From: Snodgrassella gandavensis
GTDB taxonomy: Bacteria > Pseudomonadota > Gammaproteobacteria > Burkholderiales > Neisseriaceae
Length of the DNA: 64,000 bases
Assembly: GCF_914768025.1 (NCBI RefSeq)
Contig: NZ_CAJZCE010000012.1
Coordinates: forward strand, 1 to 64,000
Reading direction: 5' to 3'
The position numbers and the translations under genes are program-made. The number at the start of each line of letters is the position of its first letter. Position 1 is the first letter of the stretch. This document shows, piece by piece, positions 1-8,588 of the stretch. A model generated the notes under the pieces. That model ran no database searches. It was not told where the DNA came from and saw nothing but the letters and a program-made list of their open reading frames with translations.

Positions 1-54
1 AGCGAGTTCTAAAAGTCTTAATTTTGGTTTAATTATTTTTGCAGATTGATTCAT
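1..54 (-). CDS. N-terminus of a possible transposase/HTH protein, cut by the window edge
   Basis: Reading the minus strand from an ATG at 54 gives MNQSAKIIKPKLRLLELA, open to the left edge. The pattern of a basic start followed by KLRLLELA resembles the N-terminus of IS481-type helix-turn-helix transposases. Only 18 residues are visible, so this is a resemblance rather than an identification. The AT-rich stretch to its right up to about 227 shows no other gene. Confidence 0.35.
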   Translation of the reverse strand, partial: MNQSAKIIKPKLRLLELA

Positions 55-227
55 TACTGACACGCCATTATTGGTTTGAAATACACTAAATGTCAGATTA
101 AATAAAGACTATTAAATATAAAATTAGAGGTATCCGAACTATTAAAATTTGGTTATTACTCCTGACGGGTCTCAGCGATATAAGGTGGTTTATCTTATTC
201 ACTCTTTATATTGGTATTACTTTTTAA

Positions 228-1070
228 TTATTGCAAAATAGACATAAACCACTCCACGGTTTTCGGATTCTGATGTGAGAAAAATAAGCTATGACCAGTA
301 TCTAAAGTGGCAATGCGTGCCATTTCTTGCTCTGAGAGGGTAAAGTTAAATACATCAAAGTTTTCTTTCATTCTTGCTTTTTGGGTAGATTTGGGGATGA
401 CAATAATGCCGTTTTGAATCAGAAAACGCAGTGCAATTTGAGCAACTGATTTTTGGTGGGTTTTGCCGATTTCAATAAGTACCGAGTTTTGAAAGAAATT
501 ATTTTTACCTTCGGCAAATGGCCCCCACGATATTATTTGCGTATTCAGCTTTTGCATTACTTCGCGTGCTACTTTTTGTTGTTGAAATACATGTGTTTCA
601 ATTTGATTCACTGCTGGTTTTATACGAACAAAATGTTCTAAATCAATAAGGCGATCGGGGTAAAAATTGCTGACACCAATGGCTTTAACCTTGCCTTGTT
701 CGTAAGCATCTTCCATTGCGCGGTAAGTGCCATAGTAATCATTAAATGGCTGATGGATTAACAGTAAATCAATATAATCTGTCTTTAATTTACGTAATGA
801 TTCTGCGATCGATTGTTTGGCTTTTTCGTAGCCAGCGCTGGTGATCCATATTTTGGTGGTAATAAATAGTTCTTGGCGCGGAATGCCGCATTTTATTATG
901 GCATTGCCAACTTGTTCTTCGTTGCCATATGCTTGTGCGGTATCAATCGCGCGATAGCCGACACTAATTGCATCCAATACGCATTGTTCACACGCTTCGG
1001 AGGGAATCTGGTATACGCCATAACCGAGAATTGGCATTTTTATGCCGTTGTTTAATGTGATATTTTCCAA
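228..1070 (-). CDS. Aldo/keto reductase (AKR5-like)
   Basis: A 280-residue cytoplasmic NADPH-dependent oxidoreductase that reduces aldehydes and ketones; the natural substrate is not evident. The classical aldo/keto reductase tetrad is complete: Asp43 and Tyr48 in AIDTAQAYGNE, Lys73 in ITTKIW and His106 in LLLIHQPF. The C-terminal IPKS segment of the cofactor pocket is also present. Length and start are normal for the 2,5-diketogluconate reductase-like group. It is the last gene of a minus-strand run of four redox genes lying opposite a LysR regulator, which suggests a shared detoxification or carbonyl-metabolism role (inference). Confidence 0.9.
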   Translation of the reverse strand: MENITLNNGIKMPILGYGVYQIPSEACEQCVLDAISVGYRAIDTAQAYGNEEQVGNAIIKCGIPRQELFITTKIWITSAGYEKAKQSIAESLRKLKTDYIDLLLIHQPFNDYYGTYRAMEDAYEQGKVKAIGVSNFYPDRLIDLEHFVRIKPAVNQIETHVFQQQKVAREVMQKLNTQIISWGPFAEGKNNFFQNSVLIEIGKTHQKSVAQIALRFLIQNGIIVIPKSTQKARMKENFDVFNFTLSEQEMARIATLDTGHSLFFSHQNPKTVEWFMSILQ

Positions 1071-1142
1071 ACTATCTCTCTTTCTTTCACTGAATAACTA
1101 TTAAGGGTGATTTAAACTGGGCGATTGCTCAATTTAACATGA

Positions 1143-2287
1143 TTATTTGGCTAAATTTAAAATAGTGGCAATAATTTGATGGTTATAGACGTCACTCATT
1201 TGCCAATCAATGGCATTTTGCGCTGCGTTGTTAATGATCAGGTTTAGATCATGTTGGTTGATATTAAGCTGCTCTAGTGTGGTTGGGGTGCCTATTTTGT
1301 TAAACCATGCTTTTAATGCTTCAATACCTTGCTCAGCCGTTGATAAGCCAAAAATCTCTTTGGCAAAGCGCTGAAACTGTTTTGGATTGCGCTTGTGGTA
1401 CCATGTCATCCAAGCTGGCATTACTACTGATAATCCGGCACCATGTGGTACATCGCAGATTGCACTCATGCCATGTTCAATCATATGGTTGGGATAGCTA
1501 AATCCTGCTGTGCCCAGATAGGTTAGACCATTTAAGGCCAGTGTTGCCGCCCAGGCAAATTCGCCACGTGCGTCTAAATCGGTGGGGTGTTGTAATAGTT
1601 GTTCGGTGGTGCGAATTACGGTTTTAATATTGGCTTCGATTTGTAAATTAATTAGTTCGGGTTGCTCTGTTGCTGTGAAATATCCTTCGATGGAATGGGC
1701 AATTATATCGGCCGCTGAATACACTAGATAATCAGGGCTGATGGTTATTTGCAGTTTTGGGTTGATTACTGAAACTTTAGGAAACAGGCTAAAACCATGG
1801 ATTGGGTATTTTGTTTGGTTTTTTCATTGGTGACAACGCCGCCATTGTTCATTTCACTGCCGGTTGCCGCTAAGGTCATGACATCGAAAATGTTAAGTGC
1901 TTTTGTGACCTCTGTGCCGGTAAAGAAGTCCCATACATCTGCGTCGTATAGACTGCCAGCGGCAATGGCTTTTGCACTGTCTAGGCATGAGCCGCCACCA
2001 ATACTGAGTACGCTGTCGGCACCAAATTTTTTGGCGATGGTGATTCCTTCGTGCACCTTGCTTAAGACGGGATTACTTTTAATTTTGCTACACTCGGTGA
2101 ATTCAATGCCGTTTTCACGCAGGCTGGCGGTAATATCGTTAAATAAACCGGATTGTTTGATGCGGCCACTACCGAAGACAATTAATACTTTTTTGGCACC
2201 GAATTCTTGCATGTAATGGCCGATATTTTTCTCTTTATCGATACCAAATTCTATGCGCGTTGGGTTTTGAAAGCTGAATTGATGCAT
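1143..2287 (-). pseudogene. Iron-containing alcohol dehydrogenase (YqhD/BDH-like), frameshifted
   Basis: Two ORFs make one family III alcohol dehydrogenase. The 5' part (1766-2287) holds the nucleotide-binding GGGSCLDSAKAIA. The 3' part (1143-1724) holds the metal-ligand segments DIIAHS and HMIEHGMSAICDVPHGAG. Translation continues across the gap when one A is added to the coding-strand run AAACAAAATACC (T run 1809-1812 on the plus strand), restoring TKQKYPIHGFSLFPKV and running on to DYLVYSAADI. The repaired product would be about 381 residues, close to YqhD. A recent single-base loss, a strain-specific pseudogene or a sequencing error are all possible. It lies between an aldo/keto reductase and an SDR on the same strand. 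Confidence 0.88.
1809..1812 (-). other. Frameshift site in the alcohol dehydrogenase
   Basis: A run of four A on the coding strand (T run on the plus strand) where five are needed to keep frame between the two halves of the dehydrogenase. As read, the upstream frame terminates about 36 bases later after the tail ACFLKFQ, which does not match the family. Confidence 0.75.
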
Positions 2288-2324
2288 GATTTATTCCTTT
2301 GTCTAATATTTTGTTTATTAAGAG

Positions 2325-3143
2325 TTAGTCTTTGGCATCCCACCAGAATTTTGCTGTCGCGCCGCCATCAATTAGTAAGTCACTGCCGGTAATATAAGCA
2401 CCTTTTTCGGACATGATGAGTTCGGCTAGATTGGCGACTTCATCAGGAGAACCGCCACGACCTGCTGGTAATTCTTGTAACATTTTGCGATAAAAGGCTT
2501 TACGTTCGCCATTGAGTTCGTCGTTGGCTAATGGGGTGTGGATAATGCCGGCACTGATACAGTTTATTCTTGCGCCACGGCGTCCCCATTTAACGGCTTG
2601 AGCCTGTACTCTTAAGGTATTGCCTCGTTTAGCCAGTTGATAGGCTTTTAAGCTATCATTGACCTGTTTGATAAAGGGTAAATCGAGTAAGGCTTCTGTG
2701 GGTGTTAAGGCTAGGGCTTTAGTTTGTGCAAATGTCAGTGGTTCCAGTCGATGTGATGATTGTGAGCCAATGACTAAAGCTGCACTGCCTTTTGCCATTA
2801 CTTTGCTGAATGAATCTAATAAAAGGGCATTGCCGTATAAATCGACTTCAAATATCCGTTGTGCGGTGGCTTGTGAAGGGGATAGTCCGGCTGTATTAAC
2901 TAAGCCCATTATTTTGCCTAATTTTGTGGCTGTTTCGACCAGTTGATTAACTGATTCGCGATTGGATACATCGCAAGCGATAGTATGTACGTTGAATCCG
3001 GCATTACGCAGCTCTTGAGCCTGTTTTTCGGCCTGTTCAATTTTTATGTCGGCTAACAGCAATTGTTTGCCTACTGCAATCCGGCGGACGATTGCTATGC
3101 CTATGGCACCTGATCCGGTTAATACAATGATTTCTTTTGACAT
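2325..3143 (-). CDS. Short-chain dehydrogenase/reductase
   Basis: A 272-residue classical-type SDR, probably NAD(P)H-dependent and cytoplasmic. The cofactor motif is TGSGAIGIAI near residues 9-18, followed by an acidic end of the second strand (LLADIK), the structural NTAG motif, a GSQSS serine region and the catalytic YQLAK. The C-terminal ITGSDLLIDGGA segment is typical of the family. The substrate cannot be read from the sequence. It lies 37 bases upstream of the broken alcohol dehydrogenase and downstream of a second NAD(P)-binding protein, all on the minus strand, so co-transcription is likely. Confidence 0.88.
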   Translation of the reverse strand: MSKEIIVLTGSGAIGIAIVRRIAVGKQLLLADIKIEQAEKQAQELRNAGFNVHTIACDVSNRESVNQLVETATKLGKIMGLVNTAGLSPSQATAQRIFEVDLYGNALLLDSFSKVMAKGSAALVIGSQSSHRLEPLTFAQTKALALTPTEALLDLPFIKQVNDSLKAYQLAKRGNTLRVQAQAVKWGRRGARINCISAGIIHTPLANDELNGERKAFYRKMLQELPAGRGGSPDEVANLAELIMSEKGAYITGSDLLIDGGATAKFWWDAKD

Positions 3144-3180
3144 GATTGATCTCCGTTTTAGCCAGTTGCTCCGCTGGTCA

Positions 3181-3762
3181 TTACACTTTTGCTATGCCTA
3201 AGCTTTCTCGTACCGCATATTCTGGATTTTGGATTAATTTATTAATTAAGTTGGCAATGCTATGTCTAGAGACTTGCTGACCTTGGAATGCTTCGCCTTT
3301 GTGCGTTAATTGATAGTTAATTTCGGTATCATGGGTAAACCAGGCAGGACGAATGATGGTGTAATTTAAATCTGAATCTTCAATAATTTTTGCTGACTGG
3401 CGATAGGGGGCTAAGATTGAATCGGTCTCGGTGGCTGTTTCACTATAGATTCCCATGGAGCTAATCCAGATCAGGCGTTTTAGCTGTTGCTGATGCATGG
3501 CTTGCACTATATTTTTGGCCATGGTTTCAAGTTGTCCGGCTAAGTTGGCGTAAACGATGTCCTGGCCTGGCAGGATTTTCTCTAATTGGGTTAGGCTTGT
3601 GGCATCCCCCTGAACAATTGTTACTCTGTTATCAGCTAATGGCATGAGTTCGTGTGTATGGCGGGCAAACAGGGTTAATTTAATTTCTGGATTTTGTAAT
3701 AAGACGGGAATAACGACTTTGGGTAAGCTGCCACTAGCGCCAAGTATTAATATATTTTTCAT
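3181..3762 (-). CDS. NAD(P)-binding (NmrA/atypical SDR) protein
   Basis: A 193-residue Rossmann-fold protein of the atypical SDR/NmrA type. ILGASGSLPKVV at residues 5-16 is the dinucleotide-binding loop. IVYANLAG, LIWISSMGIY and YTIIRPAWFT follow in the order usual for YwnB/NAD(P)H-binding domains. Such proteins act as redox sensors or quinone/isoflavone-type reductases; no substrate can be assigned. It is the first gene of the minus-strand oxidoreductase run and is divergent from the LysR regulator at 3878. The G11 tract lies in the shared 115-base intergenic space and could affect its promoter too. Confidence 0.78.
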   Translation of the reverse strand: MKNILILGASGSLPKVVIPVLLQNPEIKLTLFARHTHELMPLADNRVTIVQGDATSLTQLEKILPGQDIVYANLAGQLETMAKNIVQAMHQQQLKRLIWISSMGIYSETATETDSILAPYRQSAKIIEDSDLNYTIIRPAWFTHDTEINYQLTHKGEAFQGQQVSRHSIANLINKLIQNPEYAVRESLGIAKV

Positions 3763-3811
3763 TCAGCTTGTCTGTTGAATTGGAATAATTTTATTTTAGC
3801 GACGGCTTTTA

Positions 3812-3844
3812 TTGAGATAAATGGGGGGGGGGGTGTTTTATAGT
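3812..3844 (+). promoter_or_regulatory. Candidate phase-variable promoter with G11 tract
   Basis: TTGAGA (3812-3817) and TATAGT (3839-3844) each match the sigma70 -35 and -10 consensus at five of six positions. The 21-base spacer between them contains an uninterrupted run of 11 G (3823-3833). In Neisseria, poly-G or poly-C tracts inside promoter spacers (porA, opc) change expression by slipped-strand gain or loss of bases. Here a 17-base spacer would need seven G. The assignment of the hexamers is inference; the G tract itself is seen directly. Confidence 0.55.
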
Positions 3845-3877
3845 GTAGTGAATTAAATTCATTAATAGGATGCGATT

Positions 3878-4759
3878 ATGTATAACCTAAATGAGTTAAA
3901 TTACTTTATTACTGTGGCACAGGCTACCAGCTTTGTAAAAGCGGGGAAATTATTGGGGATTAGTTCTTCGGCACTTAGTCATAGTATGCGAAAGCTGGAG
4001 AATCGATTGAATTTGCGCTTATTTAATCGAAATACGCGTAATGTGTCGCTGACGGAGGCGGGAGAACAATTATATCGACAAATTTCACCGTTATTCGATT
4101 CTATCAATCAGGAGGTTAATGCGTTAAGCCATTTTATCAATACGCCATCGGGAACGATCAGGATTAATGCGCCAAGTATTGCTGTAGAACATGTTATTTA
4201 TCCTAAATTACGCGATTTTTTGCCGCGTTATCCACTAATCAGGGTTGAAATTCAAGCTGATAATAGCTGGGCTGATATTGTTAAACAAGGTTTTGATATG
4301 GGATGTCGTTTGGGTGACGATATTGCTAAGGAAACGATTGCTGTAAAAATATCTTCCCCTTTGAGTATGGTTTTAGTTGCTAGTCCGGAATATTTAGCAG
4401 GAAAAGTGCCACCGAAGCAAATTAAAGATTTAGATAAGCACCGTCTAATCGGGATGAGAATATCCGCTCAACACGGCACTGAATTACCATGGGAATTTAT
4501 GGAACATGGGAAAATGGTTAAGTATTGTCCGCATTCGAATTTTGTGATTAATAATCATTTACGTAAGCAGGCAGTTTTAGATGGTTTGGGTATTACCTGG
4601 CTTGCCAGAATGGATGTAGAGCAGGAGCTGGTTTCGGGTGAGTTAGTTGAACTATTAGCAGAATTTGCTATTACATATGATTCTTTTTATCTTTACTATC
4701 CAAGCCGCAAAGGTCATTCAAATGTTTTTAAGTTGGTTATTGATGCGTTAAAGTGTTAG
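3878..4759 (+). CDS. LysR-type transcriptional regulator
   Basis: A 293-residue LysR-family DNA-binding regulator. The N-terminal winged helix-turn-helix spans about residues 1-60 (LNYFITVAQATSFVKAGKLLGISSSALSHSMRKLE), followed by the linker helix and a periplasmic-binding-protein-like effector domain (from about residue 90, TIRINAPSIAVEHVIYPKL). It is divergent from the NmrA-like gene and so probably controls the adjacent redox genes, the usual arrangement in this family. Its upstream region contains a G11 tract between promoter-like hexamers, so its own expression may switch on and off. A second, shorter G run (G7) lies just after the stop codon. Confidence 0.9.
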   Translation: MYNLNELNYFITVAQATSFVKAGKLLGISSSALSHSMRKLENRLNLRLFNRNTRNVSLTEAGEQLYRQISPLFDSINQEVNALSHFINTPSGTIRINAPSIAVEHVIYPKLRDFLPRYPLIRVEIQADNSWADIVKQGFDMGCRLGDDIAKETIAVKISSPLSMVLVASPEYLAGKVPPKQIKDLDKHRLIGMRISAQHGTELPWEFMEHGKMVKYCPHSNFVINNHLRKQAVLDGLGITWLARMDVEQELVSGELVELLAEFAITYDSFYLYYPSRKGHSNVFKLVIDALKC

Positions 4760-4807
4760 TGATAAGTGGGGGGGCGAGGTAGAAAGGTTATTTTTTATGG
4801 GTATTGG

Positions 4808-5110
4808 GTTGATACACTAATTATTTTATTGCGTTCTCGCCAAAATATTAGACGGTTGTCACTTTTATAAATTGTTTGTTGTGGTAATACGCTGCTTCAC
4901 ATGTTTGTGGTGCTATCCAGCCATTGGTGACACACCGCAAACTCGGTAATAGATTTCAATATATTCAGATGGTGCTTTGTTTTCCTATTGCTATGTTGGG
5001 TAATGACGGCCACGAATAATATGGGTTTTAGTGTGTGAAAAAACGTTCAGTGACCGCATTGCCGCAACAGTTTGCTGTGCTTCTTATATTTCGTTTGAGC
5101 CTATACTGGT
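4808..5110 (-). mobile_element. Decayed IS3-family transposase 3' remnant (copy 1)
   Basis: Minus-strand translation in shifting frames gives pieces such as CCGNAVTERFF and THIIRGRHYPT, matching the NAVAESFFHTLKTELI region near the catalytic Glu of IS3-family integrases. The block is homologous to the remnant at 32690-33010; both share ACTTTTATAAATTG and the surrounding sequence with many substitutions. Several frameshifts and stops show it is dead. It fills the gap between the LysR gene and the methyltransferase. Confidence 0.65.
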
Positions 5111-5124
5111 GCAAATAGCTGTTT

Positions 5125-6231
5125 TTATTTGGCTGCTAGTTGCCACAGGGAGGTGATTTCGCGGTTACGGGCACTGGCGAGGGCATGATGCTGCTGGCGT
5201 GCTTTCGGGTGCTGGGGTTGGATATCGGTTTTGTGAATAAGCTTTAGTCCAGCGGTGTTTATCCATTGCTCTAATGCTTCTGCTGGACGTAAACCCAGAT
5301 GTTCGGCGATATCCGACATGATTAGCCATACTTGTCCATGCGGGGTAAGGTGGTTTTTGGTGTGGCTAAGAAATGTTTGTAGCATTTGGTGTCCCGGGTC
5401 GTACAGTGCGGTTTCGATATCGCAGCTTGGTTTGGCGGGTAGCCATGGCGGGTTACAGATGATGAGGTCTGCGCTGCCGCTGGGAAACAGGCTGGTGTGT
5501 TGAATATGAATTTGTTCGGTTAATCCTAAACGCTGTATGTTGGCTTGGGCGCAGGCAATGGCGCGGGTGCTGTTATCGGTGGCTGTGATGTGGGGTATGC
5601 CGCGCTGTGCCAGTATGGCTGCCAGTACGCCGCTGCCGGTGCCGATGTCCCATGCTGTGTGGCAGGGGGCTGGTAGTTTGGCTTGAGCAACGAGTTCGAG
5701 ATATTCTCCGCGTACCGGTGAAAAAACGCCATATGAGACATGGATTTTTTGCCCGTTCAGCGCCGGAATGGCTACGCCGGTTTTATGCCATTCATAGGCA
5801 CCGATGTAGCCCAGTAGCAGGTGCAGGGGTAAGAGCAGGGTGTGCTGATTGGGGCTGCCGAAGACGTCGCTAAGGACGGCGGCAACATTGGGTGCGCGGC
5901 TGTTTTTAAGCAAGCCATTGGGCTGGATTTCTAGCAGTAGCTGCTGAAACAGGCGGCTGTGCTGTGCCTGTTGCAGGCGGTGTTTGTGAAAATCGGTATG
6001 GGTGCGGGCTTTGCTGTGGACGCGCTTTTTGATTGCGGCCAGTAGTTGTTTGCCCTGATGGTAATCACCGCGCCACAGTAGTGCTGTGTTCTGGCGCATT
6101 AGATGCAGTGCCTGTTCAGCGCTGATCTGGCTGATTGTTTGTATGTGGCTGGGCGCTGGATGGCGGCTGTCACCACCCCAGATAGCCTGTACGTTCTGGC
6201 CGTGTTCTGTCCAGTGAATGGTTTCGTTCAT
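5125..6231 (-). CDS. Class I SAM-dependent methyltransferase (N-methyltransferase type)
   Basis: A 368-residue cytoplasmic methyltransferase. The SAM-binding motif I is AWDIGTGSGVLAAILAQRG at about residues 190-210, followed by the acidic TATDNS. The catalytic motif NPPW sits in DLIICNPPWLPAKP, characteristic of enzymes that methylate amino nitrogens of glutamine, adenine or guanine (HemK/PrmC, RsmC/RlmG-like). The roughly 150-residue helical N-terminal extension resembles a substrate-recognition domain. The exact target, rRNA base or protein, cannot be decided from the sequence. It stands alone between an IS remnant and a terminator. Confidence 0.82.
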   Translation of the reverse strand: MNETIHWTEHGQNVQAIWGGDSRHPAPSHIQTISQISAEQALHLMRQNTALLWRGDYHQGKQLLAAIKKRVHSKARTHTDFHKHRLQQAQHSRLFQQLLLEIQPNGLLKNSRAPNVAAVLSDVFGSPNQHTLLLPLHLLLGYIGAYEWHKTGVAIPALNGQKIHVSYGVFSPVRGEYLELVAQAKLPAPCHTAWDIGTGSGVLAAILAQRGIPHITATDNSTRAIACAQANIQRLGLTEQIHIQHTSLFPSGSADLIICNPPWLPAKPSCDIETALYDPGHQMLQTFLSHTKNHLTPHGQVWLIMSDIAEHLGLRPAEALEQWINTAGLKLIHKTDIQPQHPKARQQHHALASARNREITSLWQLAAK

Positions 6232-6336
6232 GTTGGTCTATTATGTAAAAGGCTATTATAAGAGAATGAGGTGTTAAATGGGGTGTGTGGGTAAAGATGT
6301 AGCTATGCGCGCTTTGCGGATATGTTTGCGATTAAA

Positions 6337-6377
6337 TAAAAAAACTGCCTGAATTTCCATTGGATTCAGGCAGTTTT
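6337..6377. terminator. Strong hairpin terminator built from ACTGCCTGAAT repeats
   Basis: AAAACTGCCTGAAT (6341-6354) pairs perfectly with ATTCAGGCAGTTTT (6364-6377) around a 9-base loop. A-rich and T-rich arms allow termination on both strands. It lies just beyond the stop codon of the minus-strand Bax-inhibitor gene. The arm contains ACTGCCTGAA, a motif that recurs in other intergenic regions here. Confidence 0.8.
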
Positions 6378-6396
6378 GTGGTTGATATGGGGTTTG

Positions 6397-7089
6397 TTAG
6401 CGATCATCCATAATGGCCAGCAGGATGTGTACCAGACTGGTAAAGATGTTGTACAGGGAGATGAAGAGGGTTAATGCGGCGCTGGTTGCGCTGTCTTCAC
6501 CACCGGCGATAACGGTGCGGATTTGCCACATAATCATGAGTGAGCTGAAGATGACAAAACCTGCTGAAATGGTTAAGGACAGGGCAGGTATTTGCAGGAA
6601 CATGTTTAGTATCATGCCAATGATTAAGACAACTGCACCTACGAGCAGGAACTGGCCGATGCCATTCATGTCAGATTTTGAACGGTGGGCAATGGTTGCC
6701 ATGGTAAGGAATACGCCTGCTGTCATCATGGCCGCCATACCGACAATCTGGCTTCCGATGGGAGAGGCTAGAGCGAATTGTAAAAGCGGGGAGACAAAAA
6801 ATCCGATACCGAAAGTGAATACCATCAGCAGGGCAATACCTACGTTGTTGTAACGGTTTTTTTCAATGGCGAAACTCAGTCCATAAGCGAAGATAAGGAA
6901 AGCGACAACCGACAGCCATGAGTTGCTGAACAGGGAGTAAAAGTTTACGGAAGCACCAGCATAGGCACCGGCAGCACAAGGCAGGAAGGATATACCAAGC
7001 AAGGCATAAGCTTTACGCAAGACAACTGCCTGTTGGCTTTCGCTTGCTTGCCCTAGTTGGGTGAAATCGTAATTGTTATGAGGCCGCAT
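6397..7089 (-). CDS. Bax inhibitor-1/YccA family membrane protein
   Basis: A 230-residue inner-membrane protein with about seven hydrophobic helices (AYALLGISFLPCAAGAYAGA, SWLSVVAFLIFAYGLSFAI, NVGIALLMVFTFGIGFFVSPLL and onward) and a short charged C-terminus. The pattern and length fit the UPF0005 group (YccA, YbhL), proposed calcium-leak channels or modulators of FtsH proteolysis. The function is known only by family. It is monocistronic, with a terminator directly downstream and about 210 bases of AT-rich promoter region upstream. Confidence 0.88.
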   Translation of the reverse strand: MRPHNNYDFTQLGQASESQQAVVLRKAYALLGISFLPCAAGAYAGASVNFYSLFSNSWLSVVAFLIFAYGLSFAIEKNRYNNVGIALLMVFTFGIGFFVSPLLQFALASPIGSQIVGMAAMMTAGVFLTMATIAHRSKSDMNGIGQFLLVGAVVLIIGMILNMFLQIPALSLTISAGFVIFSSLMIMWQIRTVIAGGEDSATSAALTLFISLYNIFTSLVHILLAIMDDR

Positions 7090-7301
7090 AAAAAGGATTC
7101 TCCATAATTTTGTTGGTAAATAATTTCTCAGGTTGATTATATTGTAACAATTGTTGGCATAAATGCACAGTGTAGATGCATTGTTACGATAAAAGTATTG
7201 ATTTTAATTTTGGTGTAAGTTGTGTTGATTATGATATCAGGCTGATTTGTGTTTTTTCAATGGTGCTGAATGCAGACGCTATATGCAATAGGTTATGGGC
7301 G

Positions 7302-7916
7302 TTATTCGATATTGGCCAGTTTATGGGTTTGCAGGCTGAGTAACCATTTGTTGCTGTGCCGGTGCTGGTTGAGTTTACCAAGTGTCTGTAGGGTGGTGAG
7401 CATGTTGAAGTGATTATTTTGTTCGCATGGGGAGAGAAAGTAGTGTCTGGCCTGAATATGCTGTTCGATTTTTAGGCAGAATTCGATGAATTCTGGGTGG
7501 TCTTCTACGACGATGCGTACTTCATCAGCCTGATTCTGTGCTGGGAATGGGTAGTGCTGGCGGTAGTGAAATTTGGGGCTTAGGGCGATGTAGTCGATGT
7601 GCGGGTCGATGATGCCCAAGCCGTTACTTTCTATGGCGAGATAGTAGTTTTCCTGTTTGAGCTCATGTAAGAGTATGGGCAGTTTTTTGTGGATGGTAGG
7701 TTCGCCGCCGGTAATGATGATGTTTTTGCTCTGATACTGGTGAACGGTGTCGAGGATGTGTGGCAGGGACATGCTTTGGTAGTGCATGAAATCGGTATCG
7801 CACCACGGGCATTTGAGGTTGCAGGCGGCCAGACGGATGAAAATGGCAGGCATGCCGGTATTGTAGCCTTCGCCCTGGAGGGATTCGAAGATTTCGACGA
7901 TGTTAAACTGGGTCAT
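7302..7916 (-). CDS. queE: 7-carboxy-7-deazaguanine synthase
   Basis: Radical SAM enzyme that converts 6-carboxytetrahydropterin to 7-carboxy-7-deazaguanine in preQ0/queuosine synthesis. The cluster motif CNLKCPWC (CxxxCxxC) follows the substrate-binding FESLQGEG, and IITGGEPTIH is the SAM-contact region. The ORF track starts at 8042, but homology begins at MTQFNIVEIFESLQ, so I place the start at 7916. That gives 204 residues and a four-base overlap with the stop of queD, the usual translational-coupling arrangement. Functions with queD immediately upstream on the same strand. Confidence 0.93.
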   Translation of the reverse strand: MTQFNIVEIFESLQGEGYNTGMPAIFIRLAACNLKCPWCDTDFMHYQSMSLPHILDTVHQYQSKNIIITGGEPTIHKKLPILLHELKQENYYLAIESNGLGIIDPHIDYIALSPKFHYRQHYPFPAQNQADEVRIVVEDHPEFIEFCLKIEQHIQARHYFLSPCEQNNHFNMLTTLQTLGKLNQHRHSNKWLLSLQTHKLANIE

Positions 7917-8341
7917 GGCTTGGTATTCTGGTATTCGCAATAGGAGGTAGGCGTTTCCCACAGGGTGATTTTGGATACGGGTAGATAGGGTGTTAACTGA
8001 TTGAAAATAAAGCAGCTCATGCTTTCGGCTGTGGTGCGGCAAGGGAAGGCAAATACTTTACGCTGCATTTGTTCAAGCAGGGCGGCAATTTTGCATTCGT
8101 TGCTATTGGTTTCATCATACAGATAGGCGTGATCAAGCTGGCTGATGATGTGCTGGTTGATGATGGTTTTGATGTCGGCGAAATCCATCACCATTTCTTT
8201 ACTGGAACCTTGTGAGTGCAGTGGGCTGCTGACTTCAACAATCAGGCGATAGGTATGGCCGTGTAGGTTGTGACATTTGCCCTGATGGCCATCAAGCATG
8301 TGGCAGGCATCGAATTGAAATTCTTTAGCGATTTTGAACAT
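7913..8341 (-). CDS. queD: 6-carboxy-5,6,7,8-tetrahydropterin synthase
   Basis: Converts dihydroneopterin triphosphate to 6-carboxytetrahydropterin, the step before QueE in queuosine biosynthesis. The zinc ligands are His14 in FDACHML and His27/His29 in CHNLHGHTY. The catalytic Cys23 lies in GKCHN and the later LDHAYL supplies another active-site histidine. The C-terminal TLWETPTSYCEY carries the substrate-binding glutamate. At 142 residues it is a full-length member. It forms a two-gene operon with queE; the stop codon overlaps the queE start. Confidence 0.93.
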   Translation of the reverse strand: MFKIAKEFQFDACHMLDGHQGKCHNLHGHTYRLIVEVSSPLHSQGSSKEMVMDFADIKTIINQHIISQLDHAYLYDETNSNECKIAALLEQMQRKVFAFPCRTTAESMSCFIFNQLTPYLPVSKITLWETPTSYCEYQNTKP

Positions 8342-8588
8342 ATTTCCTCGATTTTACTGGCTGATGAACAGAAATTTGCAGGGTAGTAGAGGAAATATTT
8401 TTGTATGCAGCGGATACATGTGTAGTAAGACTCCTAGTTTTTTTGCGTGGGATGGGTTGCGAACCACGTGGTTATTTGGTTGTTAATAACGCATTGTGCA
8501 GTTTGATAGGGTTTATTCTGCTTAAGCGGTTATTTTAATGGAGTTCACTGCTTTCTAACAGGGGGTAGATTTGGTCTGTGAGTATGAT

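Noticed and set aside
4768-4774. G7 run after the LysR stop codon
   Set aside because: Short, and outside coding or promoter context that I can identify.
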